Of a stretch of DNA of 64,000 bases, positions 16,970-26,201 are shown piece by piece. The notes under the pieces are model-generated. The model had not been told where the DNA came from. It saw only the letters and a list, made by a program, of their open reading frames with translations, and searched no databases. Position 1 is the stretch's first letter; every line of letters begins with the position of its first letter. The translations under genes were made by a program, and so were the position numbers. Origin of the DNA: Gammaproteobacteria bacterium. GTDB taxonomy: Bacteria; Pseudomonadota; Gammaproteobacteria; UBA5861. The stretch covers positions 1 through 64,000 of the forward strand of contig JAKSCV010000020.1 in the NCBI GenBank assembly GCA_022360445.1, given 5' to 3'.

Positions 16970-19886
16970 AATCTTCCGTTTGCTCATATTTCGCGTAACG
17001 TGCTGGTTGAAGGCTGGACAAGCGCCATAAACTTTTACGTACCCACTTATCGAATACACCTTCAGTCACTCTGTCTGCATTGATTGACAAAATTCCAATG
17101 GCTTTTTCTTCATAAGGGAAGGCTTTTTCCTCAAGCAGTAAATCATACTGCTCCGCTTCCAACTGACTTAACCCTCGAGGGCGTGGTGACGTGAGCCAGG
17201 CTTGGCTGAATTGATGGTAAATTTCACCGCTGTAATAGGTTGTCGCCGTTGTCGTCTCCAAAACACCATAAGCTGCGACCTGCTCAAACTGCTGAATCGC
17301 TTTTTTCATCAAGGCCGTTTTCTGCGCCAGCGTTTTCTTAAAAGGCTCTTTCAGCTTTACGCGAGAAAAAGATGCCATCGTCGTTTCCGCTAACTTTAAC
17401 GAGGCATTCGCAGCCAGATAACGTGAACGATCACTGCGATTTTTACCAGCCTTACGGTCAGCTTCAATGATTTGACCTCGCCAGTGATTCGCCGTTCGCT
17501 GGTCACCACGCCCGTCAGCAATGTCGACAATCTGCTGACGCCATTCCATAGTCTCATCAAATAATTGAGAATATTTCTGAATGAGATTTTTATACGCCGT
17601 AACCGCTTTTGTTGTCTCCCCTGTTTCCGCGTACAACGCTGCTGCTTCGGTACCCGCATCGCGCCGGGTCACTGGGTCAAACGAGGCATCATTCGCAATA
17701 CGTTCAAACGACATGGCTGCCTGTTTCTTTCGCCCGCTTTTCATGTAGACCACCGCCAGATTTTTTGCGACCTGTGGTTGGAGTGCATGTCGCGGAAATG
17801 TTTTGCGGAAGCCCTCTAATGTAAGGGCAGCTTCCTGCCAGTCTTCCATGGTAATTAAGACAGAAGCCGCATCGAAAAGGGCATTGGCGCTCGTCGATGT
17901 TCCTGGTGCGTCCACCAACACGCGTCGAAAATGGCTGACAGCTTGAGCCAAGTTGCCTTGTTGTTGGCTCACTTCTGCTTGTCGGTAAATCGCAACAGCC
18001 AACAGCTCACGCGTTTCAACCCGCGTCTTATCTTGCTTAGGCAAGCGAGCAAGAGTCTCCCGATACGCTTTTTCTGCCATGGCAAAGTCTTTTTTCTCAA
18101 AAGCAGCATGCGCCATTATTCGCCAGGCAACCCGGGTGTACTTCGGTGGCACCGGTAGTTGTGCATTAAGGATACGCCCGGCAACCTTCATGGCCCGGTC
18201 ATATGCCTGCAATTGATAAAGGTCCTCCGTCGTTCGGGCCAGTACAGGTATGACCTCAGCGTGAGCAGGAAAACGATCAGCAAACCGCAAAGCGCTGTCG
18301 ATGCCTTTCAGCCGCCAGTCAACAGCAGCCTTTTGCTCCGGGCTTTGTGTTTTTTGCTCGCTCTGACTGATATCAGCTAAACGTTTCTGGTGCTGATCAT
18401 AGGCTAAAAGTGCCGCATACCCTGACTCAGCTGACTTCGCTGAAACAGGATAAGCATAAGCCACCTCCTCGTAAGCGTTTGCAGCTTCTTCGTAACGTTC
18501 GCTTTCGTACAGTGCTTCGGCCAGTAGAAAATGCAGTTCCATCCGCTTCGGACTGCTGGAAACGTTTGCCAGATAAAGGCGATACCAGTTGATCGCTGCA
18601 CTGTAATGGGCCAATGCTTCCTGTCGTTTTTGGGCACGTTCTTTTGTAGATCCTTTTGTCCCTTTGTTACGAGCAGGGTCCGTTTGTTGCGCCAGCGCGT
18701 GATAATGGCTGGACAAATCGATCAGGTAACTCTCAAAATGACTTTGTGCCTTTTCAGCAGAGGTTGCATTCGCTTGTTTCCAACCCGGCGCATGACGCTG
18801 ATACAGGTTGACAAATTTTTTCTTCGTTTCAATCAGCTTTTCCGGGAAGCCGCCTTTTTGGTAACTGTCTACTGCACGTACAGTAAAATAAGGCGCGCGC
18901 GCTGAGGCCGGGGAACGGTTCACATATGCCAGATTAACTTCCGCTGCGTCACTGTAACGTTTCTTTTCGAACAGCAATGCCGCTAGGCGATCATAAATCT
19001 GGTCTTCGTAATGACGGCCATTAATGGCGTCAAAATAACGCCCCACCTGATTATCCTTTTCCTGGTAGGAAAAGTTCAGACTAATGGCTCTAAAGCTATC
19101 TTCTACCCACTCCCGATCAGACCCGTTCAATGCCGCCACTTCAACCTGCCCCAGCTCTTTCCCTGGCAGTACGGAATCTATTAACTCAATAAACAGATCT
19201 GTCGATGCTTTAAACTGGCTGAGCTTAAAAAGCGTCCACCCCTGTTTGTAAAGGGCTTGTTGGTAAAAACTGGACGTCGGCTGAGCCTGTAAGACAACCT
19301 GGTAAGCCTGTGCCGCCGCTTCATAATCACGGCGCTCAAAAAGAAGCTCCCCCCGCCTGAATTGAACCTCATCCAGGTTTTCAAGACCTGGACGGCGCTT
19401 GATCAGGTCCGTCAAAGTTGCCAGCACCATTTCAGAATTACCTTGAAGTTGGTAGGCACGGGAGAGTTGGTAATAGACTTCCGGATTGGCCTCCCCAGCT
19501 GTTTCAGCCTGAATCAAGTTTTGATAGTGCGCAACCGCATCGGCATAACGTTGTTTGGATTCCTCCAACGCTTCTCCTGCTTCCGTTTCACTCTGTGTTT
19601 CTGCGGCCTCAGCATCTTTTGCCTCCGCAATCGCCAGCTGGATATCGGCAACTTGGCGCACCAGTTCATTTTTTTCAACCGGGGCCCCTCGCTCGAGCAG
19701 GGACTGATATTGGTTTAACGCTTTCTGTTTTGCCCCTTCAATCGCGGGCGCCTCCCGCGCAACAAACTGGCGCTTATCCAAGCTGGCCAGGGTCTCTTCT
19801 CCTGAGCCGCCCCAAAGGCCACAAGCGATAAGCTGAGTCGAGATCGCACCAAGTAATACAAAGCGAGCGTAGCGCATCTTAGTCAT
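16950..19886 (-). CDS. Large TPR-repeat lipoprotein
   Basis: About 978 residues: short basic N terminus, lipobox (LIAC near residue 22), then almost entirely TPR-like helical repeats (for example YYQLSRAYQLQGNSEMVLA, FRRGELLFERRDYEAAAQAY, AVYMKSGRKKQAAMSFERIA). It should be a periplasmic scaffold anchored in a membrane, resembling the large TPR proteins of Agl/Glt-type machines in size and repeat style. I start at ATG 19886, overlapping the upstream stop by 8 bp; the longer frame from 19928 would push the lipobox too far from the N terminus. Confidence 0.8.
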   Translation of the reverse strand: MTKMRYARFVLLGAISTQLIACGLWGGSGEETLASLDKRQFVAREAPAIEGAKQKALNQYQSLLERGAPVEKNELVRQVADIQLAIAEAKDAEAAETQSETEAGEALEESKQRYADAVAHYQNLIQAETAGEANPEVYYQLSRAYQLQGNSEMVLATLTDLIKRRPGLENLDEVQFRRGELLFERRDYEAAAQAYQVVLQAQPTSSFYQQALYKQGWTLFKLSQFKASTDLFIELIDSVLPGKELGQVEVAALNGSDREWVEDSFRAISLNFSYQEKDNQVGRYFDAINGRHYEDQIYDRLAALLFEKKRYSDAAEVNLAYVNRSPASARAPYFTVRAVDSYQKGGFPEKLIETKKKFVNLYQRHAPGWKQANATSAEKAQSHFESYLIDLSSHYHALAQQTDPARNKGTKGSTKERAQKRQEALAHYSAAINWYRLYLANVSSSPKRMELHFLLAEALYESERYEEAANAYEEVAYAYPVSAKSAESGYAALLAYDQHQKRLADISQSEQKTQSPEQKAAVDWRLKGIDSALRFADRFPAHAEVIPVLARTTEDLYQLQAYDRAMKVAGRILNAQLPVPPKYTRVAWRIMAHAAFEKKDFAMAEKAYRETLARLPKQDKTRVETRELLAVAIYRQAEVSQQQGNLAQAVSHFRRVLVDAPGTSTSANALFDAASVLITMEDWQEAALTLEGFRKTFPRHALQPQVAKNLAVVYMKSGRKKQAAMSFERIANDASFDPVTRRDAGTEAAALYAETGETTKAVTAYKNLIQKYSQLFDETMEWRQQIVDIADGRGDQRTANHWRGQIIEADRKAGKNRSDRSRYLAANASLKLAETTMASFSRVKLKEPFKKTLAQKTALMKKAIQQFEQVAAYGVLETTTATTYYSGEIYHQFSQAWLTSPRPRGLSQLEAEQYDLLLEEKAFPYEEKAIGILSINADRVTEGVFDKWVRKSLWRLSSLQPARYAKYEQTEDYVATIH

Positions 19887-21810
19887 TGCCCCCGTCATCA
19901 ACGACCTCGCCTGTTGCTTCACCCGCAAGATTATACGCTTCCGCCAAGGCCAGCAGACCGTACTGCCGGTATTCCTGAACCTGCTGTTGCTTCAATGACA
20001 ATGCCTCAAACACAAGTTGATTGATGTATTCCAACTGCCGTTGCATGACCGGCTGAACCTGTTGTTGCAATTGTCTGACCCACTGAGCATTTTGATGTAT
20101 GCGCTGGTCAAAACCTGCAAAGGTGGTCGCTGCGGCCGCCCGGGCTTGTCTCAGTGCCTTTACACGTTCTTTAATGCTGTCCTGCGTTGTATTGATGGTT
20201 TTCAGTGATTTTTCGATCGCCCACCGCCGTTCCACATATTGCGCACTGATGTCCCAAGTCAGAATGCCCTGAAAAAAGGCGCGCTTCTGCGCCATGAATG
20301 TCAATTCCGGCGAGGCGGTAACGGCTGAAAGGCTCGCCACACGTTGATCAACTTCATTAAGCTGAGTCAGGAGGCGATGCTCTTCGGGGGAAGCCAGCCC
20401 TTCAGGCGTGGCTTTTTCAACCTCAAACCGCTGCAGCAAACTTTGTTGCCGTGTTTCCAGCAGGTTGATATTGACCCGATTCAAAGTTTGCTGAATTAAC
20501 GGCGCAGATTGCTTAAAGCGCGCACGCCGAGCAGCAACCATATCGTTAAACGACGTTATGCTCTCTGCCCAGTACGCCAAGTTTTGCTGCATAAACAACA
20601 AATCACGGTAATTTTTTACCGCTTCTACAAAATGTGTTTGTGCCAGCAGCTCCGGGAGATAAGCGCTAACAGCACTGTCGGGCAATTCGCTTACCATCCA
20701 GAACCAGTCTTTTTGCGCGATGAATGGGGTATTGGTCAAATCACGACTCAACTCGCCCTGTCTGACAGACTGCTTAGCTGCTTCAAGACGGGCATATTCC
20801 TGATTCAGCTTCTCAATCGTTTGCTGATAAAGGTCCGCAGCGACGGCATAGTTTTTTTGCTTGCCATAAACATGTGCAATCGCCATATGAGTTTCTTGTA
20901 CGGCAGCCTGGCTAAAATCGCGCGTCGCCAGTTCTTCCCACACAACCAGAGCCCTCTCATGTTGATCCAGTTCGCTGTAAGCCCAACCGAGGCCCAGCAG
21001 AGCTTTTTCAGAATAGGCGCTATTCAATCTGACGCCACGCAGAAACTTAGCGGCATCTTCAGGACGCTTCTTATCCAGAAGATATAGTCCCGCCGTGAGC
21101 TCGGCCCTGTCTTGCAGTGCTTTCGTGAGCGAATCATCAGGTTTATCACCCACAAGCTGGGTAAAAGCCTTCACTGCTTGTTGTTCGTTTGCCTGACGCA
21201 CGGCCATCACCCCCAGGTTATAGAGACCATAGTTACGCCATTCATCATGCATATTCTCCCAATCCGAGAGAATGTTCGCAGCTTGGGCGATTGCCCCTTG
21301 CCGGAAAGAGAGCTGTGCCTCCAGATAGACTTTTTCACTACCCAGCCGACCTGGCAACGGCAGCTTTGAACGGGCCAGGGAAGCTTGGGCCGCATCCAGC
21401 TTCCCACGTTGAAATTGTGTTTTCCCCAAGTAGAACCAGGCCCGACTCTTCATATCTTCATCTTCTGCGCGGTCCAGCAGTTCGATAAACGTTGCTTCTG
21501 CCTGCTCGTGCATGCCATAGGCCAGATATAAGCCACCTTTGAGCAACTGCCCATCTTGCGTATGATTGGGAATTTTTGATTGCGCCTGGACAACAGACAG
21601 CTTCACCAAGGGCTGGAACAACTCCCCCTGATAAAAATGAAACAGGACTTCGCCATAGTGAAGATCGTTGACGGCGCTGAGCTGAAAGCTTTTCTCTTGC
21701 GCATGAGATTCCACTGGCATAATAAGCAAAAGCATGCTTATGCCGAGGGCTAAAATGGCTGTGTGCATCATCTCACAGCGCCGTTTTTTGGGGAATAAGG
21801 TCAGCATCAT
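19879..21810 (-). CDS. Exported TPR-repeat protein
   Basis: A 643-residue secreted protein: signal peptide (hydrophobic 16-32, ending SHA), TPR repeats through about 60-340 (LYLAYGMHEQAEATFIELL, AWFYLGKTQFQRGKLDAAQASL), then a long helical, probably coiled-coil C-terminal half rich in Gln and Arg (about 400-620). Second of three consecutive TPR genes in the locus, with close or overlapping junctions. Role inferred as periplasmic scaffold; no enzymatic motif seen. Confidence 0.78.
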   Translation of the reverse strand: MMLTLFPKKRRCEMMHTAILALGISMLLLIMPVESHAQEKSFQLSAVNDLHYGEVLFHFYQGELFQPLVKLSVVQAQSKIPNHTQDGQLLKGGLYLAYGMHEQAEATFIELLDRAEDEDMKSRAWFYLGKTQFQRGKLDAAQASLARSKLPLPGRLGSEKVYLEAQLSFRQGAIAQAANILSDWENMHDEWRNYGLYNLGVMAVRQANEQQAVKAFTQLVGDKPDDSLTKALQDRAELTAGLYLLDKKRPEDAAKFLRGVRLNSAYSEKALLGLGWAYSELDQHERALVVWEELATRDFSQAAVQETHMAIAHVYGKQKNYAVAADLYQQTIEKLNQEYARLEAAKQSVRQGELSRDLTNTPFIAQKDWFWMVSELPDSAVSAYLPELLAQTHFVEAVKNYRDLLFMQQNLAYWAESITSFNDMVAARRARFKQSAPLIQQTLNRVNINLLETRQQSLLQRFEVEKATPEGLASPEEHRLLTQLNEVDQRVASLSAVTASPELTFMAQKRAFFQGILTWDISAQYVERRWAIEKSLKTINTTQDSIKERVKALRQARAAAATTFAGFDQRIHQNAQWVRQLQQQVQPVMQRQLEYINQLVFEALSLKQQQVQEYRQYGLLALAEAYNLAGEATGEVVDDGGND

Positions 21811-21834
21811 GCGCCACTCACTGCTGAGAGCAGC

Positions 21835-22389
21835 TTACCATTCCTTGACCACAAACTCGGGTTGCCTTTTGGTCACAGAGTCATCGATTTTCAACTCTAA
21901 GTACTTGACACCCAAATCCTTTTCAAAGCGAAGGTCTGCGCCGCGAAGATAGTCGCGCCCGCTTGGCCCCTTACCTACAAAAAAAGCAGACAACTCGTGC
22001 TCCCCCGTCTTCAGGTTACCCAGGTAAATTTTATGAATACCGCCTCGGTGGAGCGCATCCACTTCGCGCTCAGTGTATAAATAGTGGGCGACTTCTTTAC
22101 CATTCAATTCAATTTTTACCGAGTCCAAAGCGAAGAATTCCCCCACATCCATGGAAATGAAAACAGCCACTTGAGTGCTGGAGGGAAAGAGTAATTCTTC
22201 TTCGAGTAAAAACAGATCGCGATTGAGCGAAATCAACTCATCTTTCAGTGACTGCACTTCTTTATCCAACGACTGTGCCATCTGGCTCTCGCTTTGTGCG
22301 ACAGCAATCGCAGGCAACACCATCAATACCAGGGACACTCCCCTCGTCAACCGCTGAAACCAGCGTATCCGTCTATTCCATCTTGTCAT
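21835..22389 (-). CDS. Exported coiled-coil protein of unknown function
   Basis: A 184-residue protein with a signal peptide (about 1-31, ending AVA), a predicted coiled coil at about 35-66 (QSLDKEVQSLKDELISLNRDLFLLEEELL) and a C-terminal beta-rich domain (70-184) containing VFISMDVGEFFALDSVKIELNG and GEHELSAFFVGKG. I do not recognise the family with confidence. It leads the TPR/ExbBD block and follows the DUF3570 gene by 28 bases, so it may bridge barrel and scaffold. Confidence 0.65.
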   Translation of the reverse strand: MTRWNRRIRWFQRLTRGVSLVLMVLPAIAVAQSESQMAQSLDKEVQSLKDELISLNRDLFLLEEELLFPSSTQVAVFISMDVGEFFALDSVKIELNGKEVAHYLYTEREVDALHRGGIHKIYLGNLKTGEHELSAFFVGKGPSGRDYLRGADLRFEKDLGVKYLELKIDDSVTKRQPEFVVKEW

Positions 22390-22417
22390 TTGTTTTTACC
22401 CGTATCATTTGCATTCA

Positions 22418-23524
22418 TCAGTACCAGACTGAAAAGAAAATTTTTGCGGTATAGGCATCGAAAGAGTAATTTTCACCCGTGCCTGTTGAGTCGGTATAGT
22501 TGTCGTACTCATAAGAAATGCCTTCCAGACCAACATTCAATGTTCCTCGGTCCAAGCCATAGCGTGTATCGAAGAGTTGATAACTGGCCTGAACACCAAT
22601 CGTATGATTCGAGAACTGACTCAATTCTTTGTCACGAGCCATGTAATTTTGCTGCGCGTCGAAATTATCACTGTAAAAAGACGCTTGCCCTTGATCGTAA
22701 TAGCGGTAGTACACGTCCAAAATACTTAAGGTATCCAGGACGTAGCTCAAACCGATATTGAAACTGTGTGCATCGATATCCCAAGTGTCAGTAAAGTACC
22801 GGTAGCCAACGGAGCCTACCAGGCGTGAAGCCCAGTAATATTTGCCCGAGAATGAAAGCGCATGACTGGTCCGTGTCCTGGGGTAAACTTCATCACCGGC
22901 AAATACACCGAGAATCCGCACTTTCCGGTAAGGGTTATTCAAAAAGCCCTCATCAGCCACCGTTTCCAAATTAGCATTGACGATCAAGGCGTCGCTGAGT
23001 ATCTGGCTAAGGCCCAGTTGATAGGACATTCGATCGACATCTTCAGAGAAAGCGGGGTTGTCCACGTTACCGACCTCGTCATCGCCACGCGAAACACCCA
23101 TGGTCACGGTCGTCATACCCCCGAAGACTTCCTGTGACAGTCCCAAGTGATATGTGTTGGCGGAGTAGTCGCTCTCCTCACTGTTGGTAAAACTCATATT
23201 GATAACGGCATCGTTATGCAAGTAATCCGCACCGACAGAAAACTCATCTCGCGTGTCAGAGTATTTAGAGGCAGTGGCAATTACATCCGGTGACGCACCG
23301 CTGATTGCGTCTTGGTAATAACTGGCAGAAAACGAAAGATTTTGCCGGAAACCTTTGCGCACCAGGACAGCAGGACCGTTCACTTCCACGCCGCCGCCAT
23401 CATAACTGTGATACATCACATCAGCCCGATCTTCCGGCAGCACAGCGGCCCAAAGCGCCCCCACGCTCCAAGTGACCAGCGCAACTAAAAAGCTCGCTCG
23501 ACAAATCACATTAATTACAACCAC
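22418..23524 (-). CDS. DUF3570 outer-membrane beta-barrel protein
   Basis: A 368-residue exported protein of the DUF3570 family. After a signal peptide (ending near LWAA) it is built of alternating amphipathic strands and ends in a C-terminal aromatic (FFSVWY), as outer-membrane barrels do. The GTG start at 23524 has GGGAGG five bases upstream and lies inside the end of the DUF4266 gene. DUF3570, DUF4266, thioredoxin-like and ApbE genes occur together in other bacteria; the barrel's cargo is unknown. Confidence 0.85.
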   Translation of the reverse strand: MVVINVICRASFLVALVTWSVGALWAAVLPEDRADVMYHSYDGGGVEVNGPAVLVRKGFRQNLSFSASYYQDAISGASPDVIATASKYSDTRDEFSVGADYLHNDAVINMSFTNSEESDYSANTYHLGLSQEVFGGMTTVTMGVSRGDDEVGNVDNPAFSEDVDRMSYQLGLSQILSDALIVNANLETVADEGFLNNPYRKVRILGVFAGDEVYPRTRTSHALSFSGKYYWASRLVGSVGYRYFTDTWDIDAHSFNIGLSYVLDTLSILDVYYRYYDQGQASFYSDNFDAQQNYMARDKELSQFSNHTIGVQASYQLFDTRYGLDRGTLNVGLEGISYEYDNYTDSTGTGENYSFDAYTAKIFFSVWY

Positions 23525-23753
23525 AGCCTCCTCCCTGCGTGACACTGGCGCCTCGTGCACCCTCACGCACTTCCATCACATGCTGGCGATAGCGATCGGC
23601 GATCGGGTTACGTGAAAGACTCATAACCGGATCGGCAAAGTTTTCCCGCTCGTAGGGTTGCACCCAGGGTTTCAAACCACAGCTGCATAAAAGCACTGCG
23701 ACGATCAGTGTCATCAAGAGGTGTCGGCAAGGTCGGTAAGCAAGCAGGCTCAT
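23511..23753 (-). CDS. DUF4266 lipoprotein
   Basis: A lipoprotein of 80 residues (lipobox LCSC) with the DUF4266 signature PWVQPYERENFADPVMS and HVMEVREGARGA, ending in a Gly/Cys cluster (GGGCGCN). The terminal cysteines could be oxidised or bind metal, and the adjacent TlpA-like thioredoxin could act on them. It starts one base into the stop of the tlpA-like gene and overlaps the DUF3570 gene by 14 bp. Confidence 0.88.
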   Translation of the reverse strand: MSLLAYRPCRHLLMTLIVAVLLCSCGLKPWVQPYERENFADPVMSLSRNPIADRYRQHVMEVREGARGASVTQGGGCGCN

Positions 23754-24250
23754 TACTCTCTCACCAACTTTCGGATTTCATCCAGATAAATGGCGTCATA
23801 GCTTTTTTTGTACCCTCGATGAATGGCCCGCACAATGCCATCACGGTCAATCATGACAGTTGAAGGCATCGCATCTACGCCATACAGTTTGCTGATGCCT
23901 TGTTGCGAATCGAAAAGAACCGGGTAGGCCATCTGAAAATCTCGCATCATGCGCTCAGCGGCATCCCGGCGTTTATCAATATTGATGCCCATGACCTGAA
24001 ACCCCAGCTTTTCATATTGCTTATGCAGGGTATTCAACATGGGAATTTCTTCCCGACATGGACCACACCAGCTGGCCCAGAAATTCAACAAAATCACTTG
24101 TCCACGCTGCTCACTGAGCCGGAGGTTTTCCCCGCTTTGGCTTTTTAATACAAAGTCTGGCGCCTGTTGCTGTAACTGAACAGTTCCAGCCTGCACGCCA
24201 GTGACTACAACCACAATGAACGCTAATGTGTATTTGACGATTCGTTTCAT
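23753..24250 (-). CDS. TlpA/ResA-like periplasmic thioredoxin
   Basis: A 165-residue thiol-disulphide oxidoreductase: signal peptide (1-21), AhpC/TSA-thioredoxin fold, active site WCGPC (Cys62, Cys65) and the cis-proline region MPSTVMIDRDG. It should reduce or rearrange disulphides in the periplasm; likely partners are the CXXCH apocytochrome encoded upstream and the Cys-tailed DUF4266 lipoprotein downstream. Confidence 0.92.
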   Translation of the reverse strand: MKRIVKYTLAFIVVVVTGVQAGTVQLQQQAPDFVLKSQSGENLRLSEQRGQVILLNFWASWCGPCREEIPMLNTLHKQYEKLGFQVMGINIDKRRDAAERMMRDFQMAYPVLFDSQQGISKLYGVDAMPSTVMIDRDGIVRAIHRGYKKSYDAIYLDEIRKLVRE

Positions 24251-24258
24251 GTCACACC

Positions 24259-24912
24259 CTAAAAATAAAATCCCAATACCATATTCATCTGCAAGTTATG
24301 CTTGAGCTCCGACTGACCCAGCACATCCGTTTTAAAGATCAGGTCCCTTGCCTCAAACCGTATGCTGAACATCTCCATCGGTAAAATACGCAAGCCAAAC
24401 CCAACGTTGTAGGTAAACTCATCATCAACCACAAAGCTGGTACTCCCAGCCCCCGCCACCAGGTAGTAGCTACTGGCCCACGCCCGGCTTTTGCTCCAAA
24501 AAACCTCCCCTGGTAAAAAGTTATAACCAATAGATAATTGGTAGTAATCAATGCTCTCGGTCTCGCTCTCGAACAACGTCAAACCGATATTCCGGTAAGT
24601 ACTGTCTGAAACTTCTGACAAGCCGTAGACTGCCTCCAAAAAAAAGTCTTCGGTAACATGAAACGACAGCGCGGCGCCATAAACCGGCTCCGTTCCAAAA
24701 TCATTAATACTGAGCAGTCCGGCGAATACACTGGCTTCAAAGTCATAAGCATCAATGGTAGGCGGGGAAATATCCCGGCGATCAATATCCTGGCGGATGA
24801 CAGACGCCTGACGCTGTTCTGGGCTTGGGGCCTCTGCCGCCGAAAGAAAGGCCGGTATGAAAACACTTACGATGAAACCGAATAAACCTAAGCGCATTAA
24901 AATCCCCATCAA
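24259..24912 (-). CDS. Outer-membrane beta-barrel domain protein
   Basis: A 217-residue exported protein: signal peptide ending SAA near residue 26, a polar linker, then about eight amphipathic strands (VYGAALSFHVTEDFFLEAVYG, YNVGFGLRILPMEMFSIRFEARD) and a terminal FYF typical of outer-membrane insertion. It resembles the small barrel family found in Myxococcus and relatives. Its 5' end overlaps the SH3-barrel gene by 4 bp; the two barrels may be paralogues. Confidence 0.8.
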   Translation of the reverse strand: MMGILMRLGLFGFIVSVFIPAFLSAAEAPSPEQRQASVIRQDIDRRDISPPTIDAYDFEASVFAGLLSINDFGTEPVYGAALSFHVTEDFFLEAVYGLSEVSDSTYRNIGLTLFESETESIDYYQLSIGYNFLPGEVFWSKSRAWASSYYLVAGAGSTSFVVDDEFTYNVGFGLRILPMEMFSIRFEARDLIFKTDVLGQSELKHNLQMNMVLGFYF

Positions 24913-25652
24913 AAAAAGACCGAAAAGCCCGCGGTAACGGCGTGATACTCTTCGTTGCGATCATCTTCCACCAACAACCAGTAATTGCGATAGTCTGCTC
25001 TGAACAAAAAGCTCCGGCTGATGTATTTGCGGACACCTAAACCGGCACTAAAAACCGTATTTTGAGTCTGGTTTGCATTGACCAGGCTGGCTTGCGGCTC
25101 ATTATCTAACTCGCCAAAACCGATGGCTAAATTCGGCTGCCATGACCATTCCGGAAAAGGCTGACCCAGCAGTTCCAAGTGATAAAGTGATGAGCTGGAA
25201 AACGTGCCGGCAATTCGGCTATAGGAAAAATTGAGTAAGAGCGCATCATTGAAACGGAAACCGGTATGAAAAGCTACAATGGGGTCTTCCTGAAACACAC
25301 CGGAGGTCACTCCCAACTCGAATCGACGGCTCTCGTAGTCCGCCAAAAGGATTTCCTCAAACTTTATGCCCGTATCATCCTCTGTCACCGTCTGTTCCAG
25401 CTGGTTTTGCGTGACCCAGCCTTGCTTGCCATCGCCAGACTGCACCTTGTACCAATCTGTCTTTCGCTGCAGCACGATCAGCGTTTCCCCACGTGGTACA
25501 ACATGAAAAACAGGGTATCCACGACCAGACCCTGTATGCATTTCTATGTAGGGCTCAACCACTTTCACTCGCCAAAACTCATCCGCCAGCGCTCTGGAAT
25601 GAAAACCCAAAAGACTCATAACGCCCAGCAACAACAAAAAACGACCAACCAT
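24909..25652 (-). CDS. SH3-domain outer-membrane beta-barrel protein
   Basis: About 247 residues: signal peptide, a bacterial SH3 domain at about 26-90 (VVEPYIEMHTGSGRGYPVFHVVPRG ... DWYKVQ ... GWVTQNQL), then a beta-barrel ending SVFF. SH3b domains usually bind peptidoglycan or peptides, so this barrel may be tied to the cell wall. The ATG at 25652 is chosen because it is the first start after the preceding gene's stop (25658); no strong ribosome site is visible. Confidence 0.78.
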   Translation of the reverse strand: MVGRFLLLLGVMSLLGFHSRALADEFWRVKVVEPYIEMHTGSGRGYPVFHVVPRGETLIVLQRKTDWYKVQSGDGKQGWVTQNQLEQTVTEDDTGIKFEEILLADYESRRFELGVTSGVFQEDPIVAFHTGFRFNDALLLNFSYSRIAGTFSSSSLYHLELLGQPFPEWSWQPNLAIGFGELDNEPQASLVNANQTQNTVFSAGLGVRKYISRSFLFRADYRNYWLLVEDDRNEEYHAVTAGFSVFF

Positions 25653-25657
25653 TACAC

Positions 25658-26173
25658 TTAAAACCCACACGCACTGATTGTGGGTACTGTACACCGCCCA
25701 CAGCTATCGGCCGTTTCCTCATTCACCCGTGTAGCAATCCAACTTAAAATCGCTTGATAGCAACCATCGTTTTCATTAGGGAAAATATCGCCTCCGGTAT
25801 GTGTGCCAGAAATGGCGGAAATGCCATTGAGTGGTTCGAGCAATAATTTACTTTGAGGAGGTGTGGACATATTGGCGAATGCCCTGGCAGAAGTGAAGTT
25901 AGCAAGTAGTTTTGCCTGGTCATCACCGGGGTTCGGGAAAATCTTGAACCCGCCACCAGAGCCTGCGTTAATGTCATGACAACCGCTGGCTGAACAGGTG
26001 AGAGGCCCTGCCCTACCGTTAATGCTGGCGTGAAAAACGGGGTCAACACAGGCTTGATAGTCTGCAAGACAAAGGGTTTGTCCAACTTCTTCTTCGGGCT
26101 CAACTTCAACATTATCCAGACAGGCAGAGAGCGCAACAAGACATAATCCACACATTAATAACACTCTGATCAT
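25658..26173 (-). CDS. Lipoprotein with CX4CH haem-like motif
   Basis: A lipoprotein of 171 residues (lipobox LSAC) with a CSASGCHD motif at about residues 66-72. CX4CH motifs of this kind occur in planctomycete-type cytochrome c domains, so covalent haem binding is plausible but unproven. Further cysteines (QTLC, YQAC, DSCGRC) could form disulphides. It resembles the C-terminal part of the upstream tri-haem lipoprotein (both end in a YQAIxxWI segment followed by cysteines). 28 bases downstream of that gene. The ATG at 26173 has GGGAG about ten bases away. Confidence 0.7.
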   Translation of the reverse strand: MIRVLLMCGLCLVALSACLDNVEVEPEEEVGQTLCLADYQACVDPVFHASINGRAGPLTCSASGCHDINAGSGGGFKIFPNPGDDQAKLLANFTSARAFANMSTPPQSKLLLEPLNGISAISGTHTGGDIFPNENDGCYQAILSWIATRVNEETADSCGRCTVPTISACGF

Positions 26174-26201
26174 TGACTCTACACTCCCTGCCTTACGCCT
26201 G

